From: Acidobacteriota bacterium
GTDB taxonomy: Bacteria; Acidobacteriota; UBA6911; RPQK01
Direction: 5' to 3'
DNA length: 12,813 nucleotides
Assembly: GCA_003819755.1 (NCBI GenBank)
Contig: RPQK01000130.1
Coordinates: 1-12,813, forward strand
Position 1 is the first letter of the stretch; each line of letters opens with the position of its first letter. The notes below the pieces were generated by a model, which was not told the origin of the DNA, made no database searches, and saw only the letters and a list, made by a program, of their open reading frames with translations. The position numbers were made by a program, and so were the translations under genes. Positions 6,710 through 12,813 of the stretch are shown here, in pieces.

Positions 6710-7982
6710 AGGACGCCCGTGAGAGCATGGCTGAGCTTCCAAAGAACTCCCTGATCACCTTAATATTCCGCTCGATTTCGGCTAGCGGGTAGCGGGGATA
6801 GGTGGGAAGCAGGATCAGCGATTCTGACGCCTGGCGGGCGTTTGGGCAATCCCGGTGGAATGAACGGAAGGCGGGGAGGTCTGCGCAGTTGCGCAACCCG
6901 TGCGTGGGCCAATCACGACGCCGCTCGAATGCCCACCGAAGCAGCTGATCTCTGTTCGGGCACTGTACCGGAAAATATGGGAACGCGGGCGAGGCGGAGG
7001 GATTGTCGGCAGGCAAAATCAGGCCTTCGAGTCCTGAGAGGCCGGCTCGATAGCGTTCCGCATTCGATCGTCTTATCTCATTTTCGTCATCCACGCGCTC
7101 GAGCCCCATTAACCCGAGACGTGTTTGCGCCTCGGTCATGCGCCCCAGGTATGGGCGAGGTATCGAGTCCAGCCGCCGGGCCCCAGCTTCGGGATCGACG
7201 AGCCGATTAATCAAGCCGATCTTGTGCAGAAAGGCCCATCGGAACACCGGGTAGACTAACCGCCAGAACACCGAGGGCCGGGTGGCAAAACCAGTGGCGA
7301 ATCCGAACCCGAGGAGAGCCAAGAGGCGCCACCGCCCCAACAAGGGCATAAGCCGGACTTCCTTTCGAATCGCGTCTAGCGAGGCTCCAGACGGCGCGAT
7401 GAGCATGCCCCCGCGCCAGGTTGTGAGGTGCTTGAAGAGGCCGAAGCTGAATACCCCGACGTCCCCCCACGTCCCAAGGGGACGGCCGATTTCGGAGGCG
7501 CCGAAAGCCTGTGCCGCGTCCTCGATCAGTGGCACTTCGCGCGCTCGACAAATTTCCCTGAGGCGGCAGGCGCCGGCTGTTTCCCCGAAAAGATGTGTGA
7601 TCAGCACCGCGCCGGTATCCGGTCCCGCCAGCCGTTCGACTTCTTCGGGATCGATGTGGTAACCGTTGCGGCGAACGTCGGCAAATACAGGGATCGCGCC
7701 GGCTGCTATGACCATATTCACCACGTCGGCGATCGTCAGGGGTGAAAGGACCACTTTTCTCCCGGGCGGTACGAGGGCGCGGACAGAAAGGTAGATTCCG
7801 ATGCGGGCGGAAGGGACACAAACCGCATGCTCAACCCTCAGATGCCGGCAAACGGCGCTCTCGAATTTCGCCGTTTCTTCGCCTCCGCCGGGTTTTCGCA
7901 AGAGTGCCGATAGCGGCAATCGGTAGTGGTCAGCCGTCGTGTACAACCGAAAGCGTGGATGCGGAGAAATCTCTCGGCTCAT
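6588..7982 (-). CDS. DegT/DnrJ/EryC1/StrS-type PLP aminotransferase with hydrophobic insert and C-terminal extension
   Basis: 464 aa against the 370-420 usual for the family. The PLP site is intact: Asp155 and Gln158 in IEDAAQAFGA, and the Schiff-base Lys184 in FGLFKHLTT. Such enzymes transaminate keto-sugars, normally with glutamate or glutamine as donor. Two features are unusual. Residues 211-262 (LMPLLGRWRLLALLGFGF onward) form a hydrophobic/aromatic insert after the catalytic lysine, suggesting membrane contact or a lipid-linked substrate. The family-like sequence ends near residue 416 (REFFGSS), and the last 40 codons or so are antisense to the SGNH-DUF1080 gene, reading as a low-complexity Ser/Pro/Arg tail. 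The start ATG overlaps the stop of the GMC oxidoreductase gene as ATGA (7979-7982), so the two are translationally coupled. The pair suggests that a hydroxyl is oxidised and then aminated. Family secure, substrate unknown. Confidence 0.9.
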   Translation of the reverse strand: MSREISPHPRFRLYTTADHYRLPLSALLRKPGGGEETAKFESAVCRHLRVEHAVCVPSARIGIYLSVRALVPPGRKVVLSPLTIADVVNMVIAAGAIPVFADVRRNGYHIDPEEVERLAGPDTGAVLITHLFGETAGACRLREICRAREVPLIEDAAQAFGASEIGRPLGTWGDVGVFSFGLFKHLTTWRGGMLIAPSGASLDAIRKEVRLMPLLGRWRLLALLGFGFATGFATRPSVFWRLVYPVFRWAFLHKIGLINRLVDPEAGARRLDSIPRPYLGRMTEAQTRLGLMGLERVDDENEIRRSNAERYRAGLSGLEGLILPADNPSASPAFPYFPVQCPNRDQLLRWAFERRRDWPTHGLRNCADLPAFRSFHRDCPNARQASESLILLPTYPRYPLAEIERNIKVIREFFGSSAMLSRASFTSIPLSEFADTPSVPDHPRARSDPISEPASPLPALRRYR

Positions 7983-9541
7983 TCCGGCACCGGGCAGAGT
8001 GAAGCTATTCTGTAGGCATTCGCCATGACCGTGAAAGCGGTGGGAATGGCCGGGACGTCGGGTAGTACGCTCGCGTCAATCAAATGCACATGCTCGAATA
8101 GCGGCAGCCGTCCCAACAAGTCGGTCGCAGGAAAGACGGGCTCGGAGCTCATTGGGAACAGCCCTCCGCTATGGTACCCGCCGCCGGGTAGATCGGCAGC
8201 CATCTGAAAGACGAGAGGGATTCCCCCGAACTCTCTGAAACGACGGAGCAGCCTCCATGCAACTTTTCGAGAGGCGACCACCGAACGAGCATTTGGCTTT
8301 CCAAGCAGCACCACTTTCCTGCAGCCGCCTGAAGGGAGGACGATCTCTATTGATGAAGAAACGTCGGAGGGCAGGTACCCGAAAATGATCAGCAGCCGCG
8401 ATACCAACGCGCGCACGGGGTGATGTAACAGACGGCCAGCCGCGCCGAACCTGCTCTCAAGAAGGGGAAGATACAAGTCGTTGTATGTGTAAACCTGCAG
8501 GTGGACGCGACGAGCGCAGATTTCCAGGTCTTCCAGTTCAATGAAAACCTGGGAGAGAGTATGCAAGGCTTCCGTGAAGACGCCCGCATCACCGCGAAAT
8601 CGGAGAAACGGGAGAGTGAACATGTCACTGTGTCGAATCGTGAGCGGCCGGTCATAGTAACTCAGGGACTCCAGCGAGATCCTGGCCGTGGACAGCAGGC
8701 CGGCCCCGACCAGGATCAGGGAGCCTTCCAGAGCTTCCCTGCGGTTTTCGTGCAGATTCCACACTTCAACTGCCAGTTGGTTCCCCGTGCGCAGAATTTT
8801 TTCGACAAAAAGTCCGGGAAAATAGCGGATCTTGCCCATTTCCCGGAGTTGCCTGAGCGTCCCTGCCGCGGTATAAATGCAGTCGTAAGGGCATCCGGAC
8901 AGGCAAAGACCGCAATAGGCGCACCCGGGAATCGGTCCCCCGTTCTGGCTGCGCACGGCCAACTGAGACGGCCCGTAACTAATCCCTTGGCGGGCTAGTT
9001 TCTGACGATGCGACTCGAGGTCGTCCAGCAGGGCGCGAGCCTGAAGACTGAGTCGAAGTGAGGGCAATCGGTTTGTTGCCGGATTTCCGTTCAAATCCAA
9101 GAAGTTCAGGACCTGGTCGTAATAGGGGGCCAATTCCTCGAGAGCCAGCGGCCACTGCTCGACGTCGCTCGCGGTAACTTTCTGAAGGGCGGCACCCCAG
9201 ACATTGCTGAGGCCGCCTTCGGCATACGACCGGACCATGGATGCCTCGACAGACTCAACCTGGCAGTCTTTCTCCAGACTGCGGAACGGAAAATCGGAGC
9301 CAAACCAACGTTTTCGGGGAATCCCGCACGCCGAAGCGCGGTCCATCTGCTTCAGCTGATCGAGGGCCTGGCAGTTCGGATGACCCGGCAGACACCCGGC
9401 CAGTTCATTCTTCAACTCGACGGCTTCTTGCTCCGGGCCTAGCCCGACGTCGAGAATGGTGGGCTTGTGTCCCCTGTTAACGAGCGCGACTGCGGCGGAT
9501 ACCGCACTCAAGCCTGATCCGATGATAAAGATATTGCTCAT
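7979..9541 (-). CDS. GMC-type FAD oxidoreductase with 4Fe-4S-like cysteine motif
   Basis: 520 aa from the chosen start. The Rossmann FAD-binding motif FIIGSGLSAVSAA begins at residue 5, so the ATG at 9541 is preferred over the in-frame start at 9637, whose extra 32 codons fall in the palindrome arm. Other GMC marks are GGLSNVWG (109-116, flavin contact), the active-site region YHSGGLFPM with His457, and the C-terminal DASVLPDVP block with TVMANAYRIA. The family oxidises alcohols, here probably a sugar or cyclitol hydroxyl. Residues 207-217 read CAYCGLCLSGC followed by Pro, the CxxCxxCxxxCP pattern of a 4Fe-4S ferredoxin site, with a further Cys221. The position that in many GMC enzymes holds a second catalytic His or Asn before Pro-Thr is Ile499. 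It ends in an ATGA overlap with the aminotransferase and lies downstream of the glycosyltransferase, with a palindrome between them. The substrate is unknown. Confidence 0.88.
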   Translation of the reverse strand: MSNIFIIGSGLSAVSAAVALVNRGHKPTILDVGLGPEQEAVELKNELAGCLPGHPNCQALDQLKQMDRASACGIPRKRWFGSDFPFRSLEKDCQVESVEASMVRSYAEGGLSNVWGAALQKVTASDVEQWPLALEELAPYYDQVLNFLDLNGNPATNRLPSLRLSLQARALLDDLESHRQKLARQGISYGPSQLAVRSQNGGPIPGCAYCGLCLSGCPYDCIYTAAGTLRQLREMGKIRYFPGLFVEKILRTGNQLAVEVWNLHENRREALEGSLILVGAGLLSTARISLESLSYYDRPLTIRHSDMFTLPFLRFRGDAGVFTEALHTLSQVFIELEDLEICARRVHLQVYTYNDLYLPLLESRFGAAGRLLHHPVRALVSRLLIIFGYLPSDVSSSIEIVLPSGGCRKVVLLGKPNARSVVASRKVAWRLLRRFREFGGIPLVFQMAADLPGGGYHSGGLFPMSSEPVFPATDLLGRLPLFEHVHLIDASVLPDVPAIPTAFTVMANAYRIASLCPVPE

Positions 9542-9565
9542 CAAAACGCCTTGACCGGTTCGGCC

Positions 9566-9742
9566 GAGTCCCGGCTGACGGTCAGAGCGGGCGATAGCGC
9601 CGGACCGGCCATTAATTTGTCCACGAACTAACACCAACGAACACGAACAGAACGGTTTCGTTCGTGTTCGTTGGTGTTGGTTCGTGGATAAATTAATGGC
9701 CGGTCCGGCGCTATCCCTCGATCTGACCGTCTACCGGGACTC
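9566..9742. repeat. 177-base near-palindrome with a CGAACAC-type repeat core
   Basis: The arms 9566-9648 and 9660-9742 are inverted copies with 76 of 83 positions identical and no gap, around an 11-base centre. The inner arm is a short-period sequence made of ACCAACGAACACGAAC words and its complement. The outer arm is unique sequence, starting GAGTCCCGG and including GATAGCGCCGGACCGGCC and ATTAATTT. It fills most of the 257-base gap between the glycosyltransferase stop and the oxidoreductase start on the minus strand. In that transcript it would fold into one very long hairpin. No T-run follows in the minus direction, so simple termination is not indicated. RNA processing, attenuation or mRNA protection are possibilities. 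Confidence 0.92.
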
Positions 9743-9798
9743 CGCCCGATGACTCCAGTCCACGAATTCCAGCGGCCACCACCTTTCCTCTCGCTGCC

Positions 9799-10845
9799 TC
9801 AGTCTCGCAGCGCCAATTCCCGAACGTCGATCTCGTAACGCCGAAGGAGATCCGCTACCTCACGGGAGCTGAGCCGCCGATTCCGCTGGATAATCCTCCG
9901 TTGACGCAGAGCCGGCAGCAGCAGTCGAACCACGCTGGCATAGGACCAGAGAAGGTTCACCGCCAGCCGCCAAGGACCGTGCTGACCGGCGAATCGGGCG
10001 GCCGCGCCGGTTCCTTTCAGCGCCGCGTACAAGTGCCACCCATACCGTCGGAGAGTCCAATAGGGATTTTGCAGCAGGATCGGCAGGGGGAAGTTCTTCA
10101 GGGCCAGAAGAATCCGATTGCGCTCCACCAGCATGATTTTCAGTGGGGAATAGGCGCCGGCGGTTGCCGAGTGGCGATGGTAGACGACGGCTTCCGGGGC
10201 CAGCCAGGCGCGCCATCCGAGCAGGCGCGCCCGCATGCCGAGGTCCGCGTCGTCTCCGTATGCGAAGAAGCTGTCGTCAAATCCTCCGGTCTCTTGAATC
10301 AGATCCCGATGGTACAGAGCGGCGCAGGCGTCCGGCCACAGGATCTCGCAGTCCTGGTCGTACTGGCCGCGGTCTGGTTCCATTGTGCCCCGGCCTCGAT
10401 TCTGACCATCGCGATAAATCAGATGGCCGGCCTTATCGATCACGCCCGGCGGATCGGCGAAGAGGATCTTGCTGCCAATCATGCCGATCCGTTCAGATCG
10501 ATTCCCGCGCCTGAGCAAGTTCGCGAGCCAGTCAGGCCTTACGACCGCATCGTTGTTGAGCAGGGCCACCCACTCGCCTTCTGCTTTCCGGAATGCCAGG
10601 TTGTTAGCCCGGGTGAAGCCGGTATTCTCTTTCAGCCAGAGCACTTGCACCTTTTCCCGGCCAGAGGACCACTGTCGAAGCATCTCGACCGAACGATCAG
10701 TCGACCCGTTGTCCACGATGATGAATTCTTTGTTGGGCCACGTCTGCGCGTCGAGCGACTGAAGGCAGTCCGTCAGAAAACGTTCGCCGTTCCAGTTCAC
10801 AACGATGATGCTGACTAAGGGCGTGGGCCAAGTTTCCTGGTGCAT
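9799..10845 (-). CDS. Family 2 glycosyltransferase, WbbL-like
   Basis: 348 aa. The N-terminal GT-A domain begins VSIIVVNWNGERFL (11-24) and contains DNGSTD (45-50), ENTGFTRANN (73-82) and the metal/nucleotide site LNNDA with Asp99, the NxD form usual in rhamnosyltransferase-like members. GGFDDSFFAYGDDADLGMR (188-206) is the acceptor and base region. The C-terminal part, about 240-348, is basic and amphipathic (for example WRLAVNLLWSYASVVRLLL, 291-309), suggesting attachment to the inner face of the membrane. It should add a sugar to a lipid-linked glycan. ATG 10843-10845 is preceded by AGGA at a short spacing. It is divergent from the radical SAM gene across a 129-base gap and is the first of three leftward genes. 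Donor and acceptor cannot be told. Confidence 0.92.
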   Translation of the reverse strand: MHQETWPTPLVSIIVVNWNGERFLTDCLQSLDAQTWPNKEFIIVDNGSTDRSVEMLRQWSSGREKVQVLWLKENTGFTRANNLAFRKAEGEWVALLNNDAVVRPDWLANLLRRGNRSERIGMIGSKILFADPPGVIDKAGHLIYRDGQNRGRGTMEPDRGQYDQDCEILWPDACAALYHRDLIQETGGFDDSFFAYGDDADLGMRARLLGWRAWLAPEAVVYHRHSATAGAYSPLKIMLVERNRILLALKNFPLPILLQNPYWTLRRYGWHLYAALKGTGAAARFAGQHGPWRLAVNLLWSYASVVRLLLPALRQRRIIQRNRRLSSREVADLLRRYEIDVRELALRD

Positions 10846-10915
10846 GCGTCCTGCAAGGATTCGGGAATGGTCGTGAGCCTCGGACCCCGATAGTTCGCGG
10901 CTTCCAACGTATCCA

Positions 10916-10951
10916 ATGACTTTACCGACACCCGGAAGTATACTGACTTCC
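10916..10951 (+). promoter_or_regulatory. Sigma-70-like promoter of the radical SAM gene with a dyad over the -10 box
   Basis: ATGACT (10916-10921) and TATACT (10939-10944) are 17 bases apart, with four and five of six matches to consensus. The -10 lies inside a perfect dyad, GGAAGT (10934-10939), six bases, ACTTCC (10946-10951). The core AGTATACT is itself palindromic, so a -10 also reads on the minus strand, although no good -35 is visible for that direction. The dyad could be an operator controlling one or both divergent gene sets. Confidence 0.5.
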
Positions 10952-10974
10952 AGTTTTCAGAACCAGTCGATGAC

Positions 10975-12006
10975 ATGCGACAATCGGAGTCACGGAGACG
11001 CTTTCATAACCTGCGGTTGCTCTCGAGTTACCTGCGCGGCGAGCTGCGGTGCCCGGATCTTCCCGCCACTGCAATAGTGGGCGTCAGTAACAGGTGTAAC
11101 CTTCGTTGCCCGATGTGCCTTCGTGCCGTCAGGGGCTTCCCGGGGACCCAGGCGGATTTCGGCACTTTCCGCACGGTCATCGATCAAGGCGCTCGTTTCT
11201 TCCGGTACGTGAGTCTGGACGGGCCGGGTGAGCCGTTGCTGAACCCGGACCTCCATCGCATGGTCCGGTACTGCCGCTCGCTGGGTATACGGGTCGTCTA
11301 TTCCACTAATTGCACGCTCTTCTCGAAAGAGAACATCCAGGCGATCCTTGACTCCGGCCTCGACCATATCATTCTGTCGGTCAACGGCGCCACCGCGGAG
11401 GTGTTTGAGAAATACAATCTGGGGGCCGACTACAACCAGGTGGTTCGGAACATACGCCTGTTTCTCTCCATGAAACTGGAACGGAGATCTCCTGTTCTCG
11501 TAACAGTTCAAATGGTGCGCCTGCCCGATACCATCCCGCAGGCCCGGCTGTTTCAAACGCAGTGGCGTGTTCCCGGCGTCGACTCCGTGCGCATCAAGTC
11601 GGATGTGGTGCGTCTTGAGCACGTTTGGCCTGGAGGACGGAGGAAGCCGAGGGGACCGGGAAACCGGTGTCCGCGTCTCTGGAATGGGCCCTTGTACGTC
11701 AACTACGATGGGGATGTGAACGGTTGCCCCGGCATTCTGCTCAGGACGGAGGCTCTCGGAAACGTCCGCGAAAAGGCACTTATCGATCTCTGGAACGGGA
11801 AACGCATGCAAGAGATGCGCAAGGCCCACGTCGAGGGGGATTACGCTTCTGTTCCCGAGTGTTCCGTCTGCGCGTACCCAAGCCCTCGACTGCCTCTGAT
11901 TCTCGGCAGTTTTCTCGTGAATCCGTTTCTGGCCGGACGTCTGATCCCTGTTTTTGAAAAGCTGGCCTTCTTTCGAAAGCTGCCTTTCTATGAGCGTTTT
12001 GACTGA
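10975..12006 (+). CDS. Radical SAM protein with SPASM/twitch-like C-terminal cysteines
   Basis: 343 aa. The radical SAM motif CNLRCPMC gives Cys41, Cys45 and Cys48 for the catalytic 4Fe-4S cluster. DGPGEPLLNP (82-91) is the glycine-rich SAM-binding region and LSVNGAT (134-140) a later barrel strand. The C-terminus carries Cys232 (NRCPRLW), Cys251 (VNGCPG) and Cys296/Cys299 (ECSVC), the spacing expected for one auxiliary cluster of a SPASM or twitch type. The run VNYDGDVNGCPG is characteristic of that region. Such enzymes catalyse radical modification of peptides, sugars or cofactors; nothing here fixes which. The last 40 residues are hydrophobic and basic (LPLILGSFLVNPFLAG) and may touch the membrane. 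ATG 10975 is chosen for lack of a better start; no Shine-Dalgarno is evident. The gene overlaps the next by 17 bases, so the two products probably act together. Confidence 0.88.
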   Translation: MRQSESRRRFHNLRLLSSYLRGELRCPDLPATAIVGVSNRCNLRCPMCLRAVRGFPGTQADFGTFRTVIDQGARFFRYVSLDGPGEPLLNPDLHRMVRYCRSLGIRVVYSTNCTLFSKENIQAILDSGLDHIILSVNGATAEVFEKYNLGADYNQVVRNIRLFLSMKLERRSPVLVTVQMVRLPDTIPQARLFQTQWRVPGVDSVRIKSDVVRLEHVWPGGRRKPRGPGNRCPRLWNGPLYVNYDGDVNGCPGILLRTEALGNVREKALIDLWNGKRMQEMRKAHVEGDYASVPECSVCAYPSPRLPLILGSFLVNPFLAGRLIPVFEKLAFFRKLPFYERFD

Positions 12007-12813
12007 ACGACCGGCTGCCGGGCATCGGCCGCCGGCGATCGAAGATCAGAAAAGGCGACAGGTTGAATACCACGAACGTGAACACTACCGCGCTTCGAGG
12101 CCTCGATCCGTTGACAACAGTCATCCTTTCATAGCCTGGGTGAACACCTTTCGGCTGCGGACCGCCTTGAGGATGATCGGCGAGCCCCTCGCGGGGAAGA
12201 CCGTTTTGACAGTCTGCGGTGGCGACGGGGAAGAAGCCGACTTTCTTCAACGGCTGGGTTCAAATGTAACAACGACCGACCTCTCCGGCGTTGCCGTTCA
12301 GGCCGCCCGCCTGCGAAACCCCGATCTTCACTGTGTGCGCATGGACACGGAAAGGCTTGCGTTTCCCGACCGATCGTTCGATTGGGTCTTCGTGCGCGAC
12401 GGTCTTCATCATCTGGCCCGGCCGCTCAAAGGGCTTTACGAGATGGAGCGAGTGTCCCGCGAAGGTTTCGTCGTCCTGGAAGGGCAGGACTCGTTTGCGG
12501 TTCGCCTGCTGGTTAAGCTCGGCTCCGGGGACTGGGATCCGGCGGGAGGCTATGTTTACCGCTTCACCCGCCGCGACATACTGAAGATCTTCCAGAGCGT
12601 CCAGACGGTTGAGAAATCGCGAATCTCGACGGCCTGGCTGCTTCCCGGGAGCGATGCGCTGACGTACTTTCCGTTCATCCGACGGTTTGTGTATCCGGTA
12701 ATCCGTAACAGGCTCATCGGCCGCCTGGCGACGAGCGCTCTGAGAATGCTCGTCGTGGGATTCAACCTGTTGGCCGGTCGCTGGGGCAACGGCCTGGTGG
12801 TGGTTGCGTGGAA
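11990..12813 (+). CDS. Class I SAM-dependent methyltransferase (3' partial)
   Basis: Open from ATG 11990 to the end of the window, 274 codons plus two bases, with no stop in frame. It begins inside the last codons of the radical SAM gene (17-base overlap, different frame), indicating translational coupling; no RBS of its own is clear. After a charged N-terminus (EDQKRRQVEYHEREHY), SAM-binding motif I is TVLTVCGGDGEEADFL, followed by the acidic strand VTTTDLSGVA. Then comes MDTERLAFPDRSFDWVF and a motif IV-like DGLHHLARPLKGLYEM, as in Methyltransf_11-type enzymes. The C-terminal part is hydrophobic and basic (FPFIRRFVYPVIRNRLIG, then a Leu/Val-rich stretch), again suggesting membrane association. 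It probably O-, N- or C-methylates the same small molecule or glycan on which the radical SAM enzyme acts. Family fairly sure, substrate unknown. Confidence 0.85.
   Translation, partial: MSVLTERPAAGHRPPAIEDQKRRQVEYHEREHYRASRPRSVDNSHPFIAWVNTFRLRTALRMIGEPLAGKTVLTVCGGDGEEADFLQRLGSNVTTTDLSGVAVQAARLRNPDLHCVRMDTERLAFPDRSFDWVFVRDGLHHLARPLKGLYEMERVSREGFVVLEGQDSFAVRLLVKLGSGDWDPAGGYVYRFTRRDILKIFQSVQTVEKSRISTAWLLPGSDALTYFPFIRRFVYPVIRNRLIGRLATSALRMLVVGFNLLAGRWGNGLVVVAW

Noticed and set aside
9542..9637. N-terminal extension of the GMC oxidoreductase from the upstream in-frame start
   Set aside because: The flavin-binding strand begins five residues after the Met at 9541, and the extension would be encoded mostly by the palindrome arm.
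9566..9742. The palindrome arms as terminal inverted repeats of an insertion sequence or MITE
   Set aside because: The arms meet with only an 11-base centre, no internal body or transposase exists, and I see no flanking target-site duplication.
9901..10818. Plus-strand frame of 305 codons opposite the glycosyltransferase
   Set aside because: It lies entirely antisense to a gene with clear GT2 motifs and has no recognisable features; open frames opposite GC-rich genes are common.

Overview
The window is GC-rich and densely coded, and it shows no transposase, tRNA, rRNA or CRISPR array. The gene mix points to a free-living Gram-negative bacterium, most likely an Acidobacteriota of the Solibacter/Bryobacter kind. 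It has several Tat-signal secreted enzymes with RRxFL-type N-termini, an iduronate-2-sulfatase-like sulfatase, an SGNH-hydrolase fused to a DUF1080 domain, and a single ExbD. Planctomycetota or Verrucomicrobiota cannot be excluded from sequence alone.

Left part (1-5341): the 3' portion of a zinc-hook SMC/Rad50-like ATPase runs in from the left edge. It is followed by a Tat-exported aldo/keto reductase. A 331-base gene-free stretch (2811-3141) then holds a 161-base near-palindrome built on an AAGGACCTC tandem repeat, and a candidate small-RNA gene with promoter, nested hairpin and T7 terminator. An orphan exbD follows on the minus strand, divergent from a Tat-exported sulfatase. After the sulfatase comes a stub of another Tat-signal gene, which I read as a deletion remnant.

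Middle (5342-6709): a secreted SGNH esterase/DUF1080 fusion. Its 3' end overlaps tail-to-tail with the minus-strand aminotransferase. The reductase, sulfatase and SGNH-DUF1080 protein together suggest periplasmic or outer-surface breakdown of sulfated or acylated glycans.

Right part (6588-12813): a glycan or glycolipid biosynthesis locus read in both directions from one intergenic region near 10900. Leftward are a GT2 glycosyltransferase, a GMC-type flavin oxidoreductase with a 4Fe-4S-like cysteine motif, and a DegT/DnrJ/EryC1-type PLP aminotransferase; the last two overlap by ATGA. Rightward are a radical SAM/SPASM-like enzyme and a class I methyltransferase whose start overlaps it by 17 bases and which runs off the window. 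The most economical reading is an oxidise-then-transaminate step on a sugar or cyclitol, plus a radical-SAM and methylation step, on a membrane-linked substrate. A second large near-palindrome (9566-9742) lies between the glycosyltransferase and the oxidoreductase, and a perfect dyad covers the -10 box of the rightward promoter.

The items I would look at first are the candidate small RNA at 3037-3132, the two independent near-palindromes with short-period repeat cores, and the GMC/aminotransferase pair with its radical-SAM/methyltransferase partner pair.
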